Of a stretch of 38,824 nucleotides of DNA, positions 36,501 through 38,824 are shown in pieces; positions within the stretch are counted from its first letter, which is position 1; every line of letters starts with the position of its first letter. Position numbers and translations under genes: made by a program. The stretch comes from Betaproteobacteria bacterium (GTDB taxonomy: Bacteria > Pseudomonadota > Gammaproteobacteria > Burkholderiales > Burkholderiaceae_A), in the NCBI GenBank assembly GCA_028139135.1, contig JAOINB010000013.1:1-38824 (forward strand), written 5' to 3'. Under the pieces are notes generated by a model, which was not told the origin of the DNA, ran no database searches, and saw only the letters and a list, made by a program, of their open reading frames with translations.

Positions 36501-38824
36501 ATGTGATCTTTTTAGTTAATGCAGGTATTACTTTTAACGATGCGATAGTGAACGTTACAAGTAATACTGATGTAACAACGATTGTGAATAATGCTTTTGA
36601 ACTTTTGTCTGCTGGAGTGAGAAAATTTAATTTTTCCTCCGGTGTTTCGGTTTCTACAACAGATGCACGAACGATATTAGATGCAAAAGATCTTACGATT
36701 GAGCAGGGAATATCATATACGGATGTCATTTTTTCGGGAGAAGGTGTTTTAAGTAATCTGGGAAGTGCGAGCTTGCAATCTTTATCTGATTTTCTGGCAG
36801 AGGGGTTAGGCCTTGATACAACTTTTGTTCCAGAATATGCTGATGCACTTGCTTTGGTGCAACTTGGTATCACTTTTCCGCAGGGTATCACCCTGCAAAC
36901 GACGACAGAAATGACAATCAGTCAGAGCGATGCAAATACATTAGTAAATGCTGGAGTAAAATTTCAGGGGTTGTTTAATGTTTCCTTTGCGAAAGACAGT
37001 TCGATTACAGAGGCAGAAAATTTAACCGTTGTTTCAAATTTGATATCGGCAGGATTAAGACCGGTTGCATTAGATGGTCAAAAGATCACCATCTCGGGCT
37101 CTAGTAGCGATCCGCTTTACATTCGTCCAACGGATTGGAATGCTTTGAAAGATTACGTTAATTTAGAGAATGCATCTCTTGTATTAACTCGTTCATCGGA
37201 TTTTTTAACAGCGTTTGGTGATTTGACTAGCAATCAATCTTTTTGGGAGAGTCAGACTCAGTTTTCAAAGTTCGCCGTACCTCTTTCTGTAACGCCAGTT
37301 TACAGCCAGCTTAAAACATTAGCAGATTTAAATACTACAAGATCTGGCGATGGAACGACTCCGATCTCAATCGTTAGAGTTTCGAAAAGCGGAGATGCCT
37401 TCACAGAACTTGACACCAGCATTAGCATTCGAATTTCCAGTACGACAGATCTGGATGCGGTCGATGCATCCAGTTTAAAAAATTCTGGTGTCGATATAGT
37501 TGATGTTTTAGGTGTTCCCTTAACGGTCTCTCAAATTCAAAATTTTTTAAGTAACGATGCTCCCTTGCTTCAAAATGCTCAGTTGTTAATCAGTAATACT
37601 AATGTCTCTGAAGCATCGGCGTTGCTTCAGCAAAGTTTTGATCGAGATATTTTTGATGCTGGTATTTCAGGCTTTGGCGTGGCAACCGGTACTTCTGCAA
37701 CAGCAGACGTTTGGAAAGTGTTTTCCGATTCATATGACAATCTTTCGGGAGATTCCAACAGTGCAACGACCAGGATATTTGATGGCGGCATTATAACTGG
37801 TGCTGGTACTCTTACATCGGGTGTTGGGCAGGTGTTAGATCGTCTAGGTCGTGCGGGCTTAAAATTATCGGATTCTTATTCACCTTCTTTGACAGAAGTA
37901 AGAGAATATATAGATGGCGGTGGGTCATATACTAAGGGAATTAAAATTGGTCTACAAGATGGAGAGACGCTTGGGCCGAACGAAGCAATTTCTCTCGCTC
38001 AAGCTAATGTTTCATTCACGGCAAATACTCCTTTGGACTTTACCGGCCAAACGAGTGGCACTTTAACAAATGCAGGGACTGAGGCTTTGCAAGTGGTATA
38101 TTTTCAAAAACTTTTAGAAAAAGGATTTTTGTTACAAAACGTATCCTCTGATTTATTGAATCTAAATGGTGTTACGGTTAGCCAGGATGTGTTCGAGCTA
38201 TTGAATTCAAAAGGATTTAATTTTTCTAACTCGAAAATTACGGTCTCTAATAAAATGGAATTGGTCTCTGCTGCGGTAAAACTTGCAAGTACGGAAAATC
38301 ATGGCGTTACGCATATTCAAATTCCTGAAACGATCGTACCTTCGTTCGGACAGGCAAAATTATTACTTAGTGCAGGTTTAGGGTTTGAAATAGTTTCCAG
38401 TGATGGCAGTACAATTACAGACTTGGGCACAACTGTTAAGGCCTCCTCAGTTTCGCAACTCGAGAGTCTTGCACGTCAAATAGACTCTTTGGAATCGATG
38501 GGAGTATCTTCGCTAGATTTAGAAGGGTTACAGATACCATTAAGCGTGGCAAAAGTTTTCGTTGAGGCATCAGGCAGCACAAATATTAGTTTTTTAAATC
38601 AGCCAAAGCTTTTGATTAGTTCAGATGATAATCTTTCTGAAATTCCATTGATTTTAAATGAACTTATTTCGCTCGGAGTACGGGAAATAACATTCAGTGA
38701 TAATGTCGAGGTAAATGCTTTGGCTGCTCACAATATTATACAAACATCTGATCAAATAACTTTTTCGAACGGATTTATTACAGATTCTGAAGGGGTCCAA
38801 GATGACGAGTTAAAAACAATTTTA
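33548..38824 (+). CDS. giant surface-type protein with LRR-like repeats, 3' end outside window
   Basis: An uninterrupted frame of 1759 codons runs from ATG at 33548 to the window edge. GGAGAGG lies about 10 bases upstream. The N-terminus is basic, followed by a hydrophobic segment LDLFVVGALAGLY (26-38). Residues 45-300 are Glu/Ser/Pro/Lys-rich and probably disordered. A second hydrophobic stretch (about 304-325) leads to a Pro/Thr/Ser linker. A beta domain at about 385-470 begins GRVVDGYVVGATVFYD and carries the EF-hand-like loop DENNNGILDD (404 on). From about residue 750 come many units of roughly 40-60 residues built on L-x-x-A-G-[VI] followed by a beta strand (LVNAGITF, LLSAGVRKF, LISAGLRPV, LISLGVREITF). 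I see no cysteine. It lies 63 bases after the repeat protein and may be cotranscribed. A large type I-secreted or surface-anchored adhesin is the best guess; no enzyme motif is seen. Confidence 0.75.
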   Translation, partial: MANLKNRIKRLSKLRGPVEQKGINSLDLFVVGALAGLYSKKLFIQNDVPSSDTQLEPSGTSNQRIIPDNQNEIAGNLYTEKLKSISSVDRLSTSVSDYILKLEKEDYSDYSRGFYTSQLDNLAKVFATPTRTVSLTDHAKNSLASMKLDAKARSELARNKEITEEAGTKSARQELVPEKVDEIEKASGANSDEPTYQEILDTFKKGLESEELENDQSVQKEADVIQTAEANSKVFPAQDAIEKSNEKSPEIKENIQEPANNVEDALDDETVELAKADTPKAEESSSSNQSSSPSSGAEAAATGPSSILGSVAMVPVAAVGIQQVVEKVTESSSAPIQPVDPILPTSPVDTLEPETPVITEPVVQSPGSTNSPDQPVIAAAAEPVLAFQGRVVDGYVVGATVFYDENNNGILDDSESNYIGVTDADGNFQLPDFSGAAQGGSVVVLPGGVDTNTGHKIGAMQVNVPKDADGNPILSDPDSPDAQAAISSPLTLILAQNSDIVEADLIAQLGMTGVEEKGLAFYDPVSEMQAGNNNSLAEYVFTIQQQLFSIIQAGSKIAGEAAGLSALEVSVQAVGDAMKTALENGTALTVDGITTSAITAVANASGFSSLSSGFSSIVQTTNQKIAEGYNGMALALSDPSNEDSIALLSNARATAAASQDTLLSTIETSLSTGSLDTSAFSTSLNSVIAENSAVFGTLLTAEAGDGSSGLSEFGNPAFIVTKLLEQTGSATRDIVDLSSSINTLSLQQLSQLGVSHVRLLGSNTAVEISMGDVSNAVLASLNDDATVDDVSTTLVDESSVDDGLFASNYTVTLKITDAQVVDVVANATALNAAGIDVIKPIEGTLSLTLNQVRNLQSLGFEFASGLVRFSASTADSLSFDEIYTLLNSGLKLTDSSQVSVSIPDGDSRSTFATIKDLASRGVSFDGGTITLTQDDLKGSFNVLQAQLLDAAKSNIVFDTDNVSSWGLGKTYDGTSLGNPKINASDVIFLVNAGITFNDAIVNVTSNTDVTTIVNNAFELLSAGVRKFNFSSGVSVSTTDARTILDAKDLTIEQGISYTDVIFSGEGVLSNLGSASLQSLSDFLAEGLGLDTTFVPEYADALALVQLGITFPQGITLQTTTEMTISQSDANTLVNAGVKFQGLFNVSFAKDSSITEAENLTVVSNLISAGLRPVALDGQKITISGSSSDPLYIRPTDWNALKDYVNLENASLVLTRSSDFLTAFGDLTSNQSFWESQTQFSKFAVPLSVTPVYSQLKTLADLNTTRSGDGTTPISIVRVSKSGDAFTELDTSISIRISSTTDLDAVDASSLKNSGVDIVDVLGVPLTVSQIQNFLSNDAPLLQNAQLLISNTNVSEASALLQQSFDRDIFDAGISGFGVATGTSATADVWKVFSDSYDNLSGDSNSATTRIFDGGIITGAGTLTSGVGQVLDRLGRAGLKLSDSYSPSLTEVREYIDGGGSYTKGIKIGLQDGETLGPNEAISLAQANVSFTANTPLDFTGQTSGTLTNAGTEALQVVYFQKLLEKGFLLQNVSSDLLNLNGVTVSQDVFELLNSKGFNFSNSKITVSNKMELVSAAVKLASTENHGVTHIQIPETIVPSFGQAKLLLSAGLGFEIVSSDGSTITDLGTTVKASSVSQLESLARQIDSLESMGVSSLDLEGLQIPLSVAKVFVEASGSTNISFLNQPKLLISSDDNLSEIPLILNELISLGVREITFSDNVEVNALAAHNIIQTSDQITFSNGFITDSEGVQDDELKTIL

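Overview
The window reads as a low-GC (roughly 40 percent by eye) Gram-negative chromosome, most likely a Burkholderiales-type betaproteobacterium. The main evidence is gene order. The run phoH - bcp - Mth938 family - alaC - hom - thrC - moeA - moaD - moaE - clpB, followed by an RDD gene, ilvB - ilvH - ilvC - psd - pssA - leuA, rpsO - pnp, tpiA - secG and tRNA-Leu, is as I recall it from that order. No 16S gene is present, so the placement is an inference.

Layout. (1) 1-3105 is an accessory-looking, AT-rich stretch: a partial minus-strand gene with an FkbM-like methyltransferase N-terminus and a glycosyltransferase-like C-terminus, a PlsC-like acyltransferase, and two small genes of unknown function. 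(2) 3138-8385 holds an O-methyltransferase divergent from an ABC exporter, then minus-strand phoH, bcp and an Mth938-like gene. (3) 8445-16991 is a plus-strand run for alanine/threonine synthesis and molybdopterin synthesis (alaC, hom, thrC, moeA, moaD, moaE), ending in clpB with a possible heat-shock promoter. (4) 16972-27747 holds a convergent RDD membrane protein and then housekeeping genes for branched-chain amino acids, phosphatidylethanolamine, ribosome/RNA turnover, glycolysis and protein export, closed by tRNA-Leu(GAG). (5) 27748-38824 departs from the expected order. In relatives the nuo operon normally follows tRNA-Leu. Here a 361-base spacer rich in short hairpins leads into two giant secreted-type genes.

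The most unusual content is in region 5. The first giant protein (1791 aa) carries 24 tandem Tyr/Gly-rich units of about 34 residues. Two blocks of these are near-perfect 102-bp DNA repeats. Then come a cupredoxin-like domain with an apparently intact type 1 copper site holding the only cysteine in the protein, RTX calcium-binding repeats, an Ala/Glu-rich helical region and a C-terminal beta-rich domain typical of type I secretion substrates. The second (at least 1759 aa, running off the window) has an N-terminal hydrophobic anchor, a Pro/Glu/Ser-rich stalk, an EF-hand-like calcium loop and many LRR-like units. Together they look like a surface or extracellular structural locus. I do not recognise the Tyr/Gly repeat family.

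Many gene starts were chosen at an internal ATG or GTG with a Shine-Dalgarno sequence rather than at the longest ORF; the reasons are given gene by gene.
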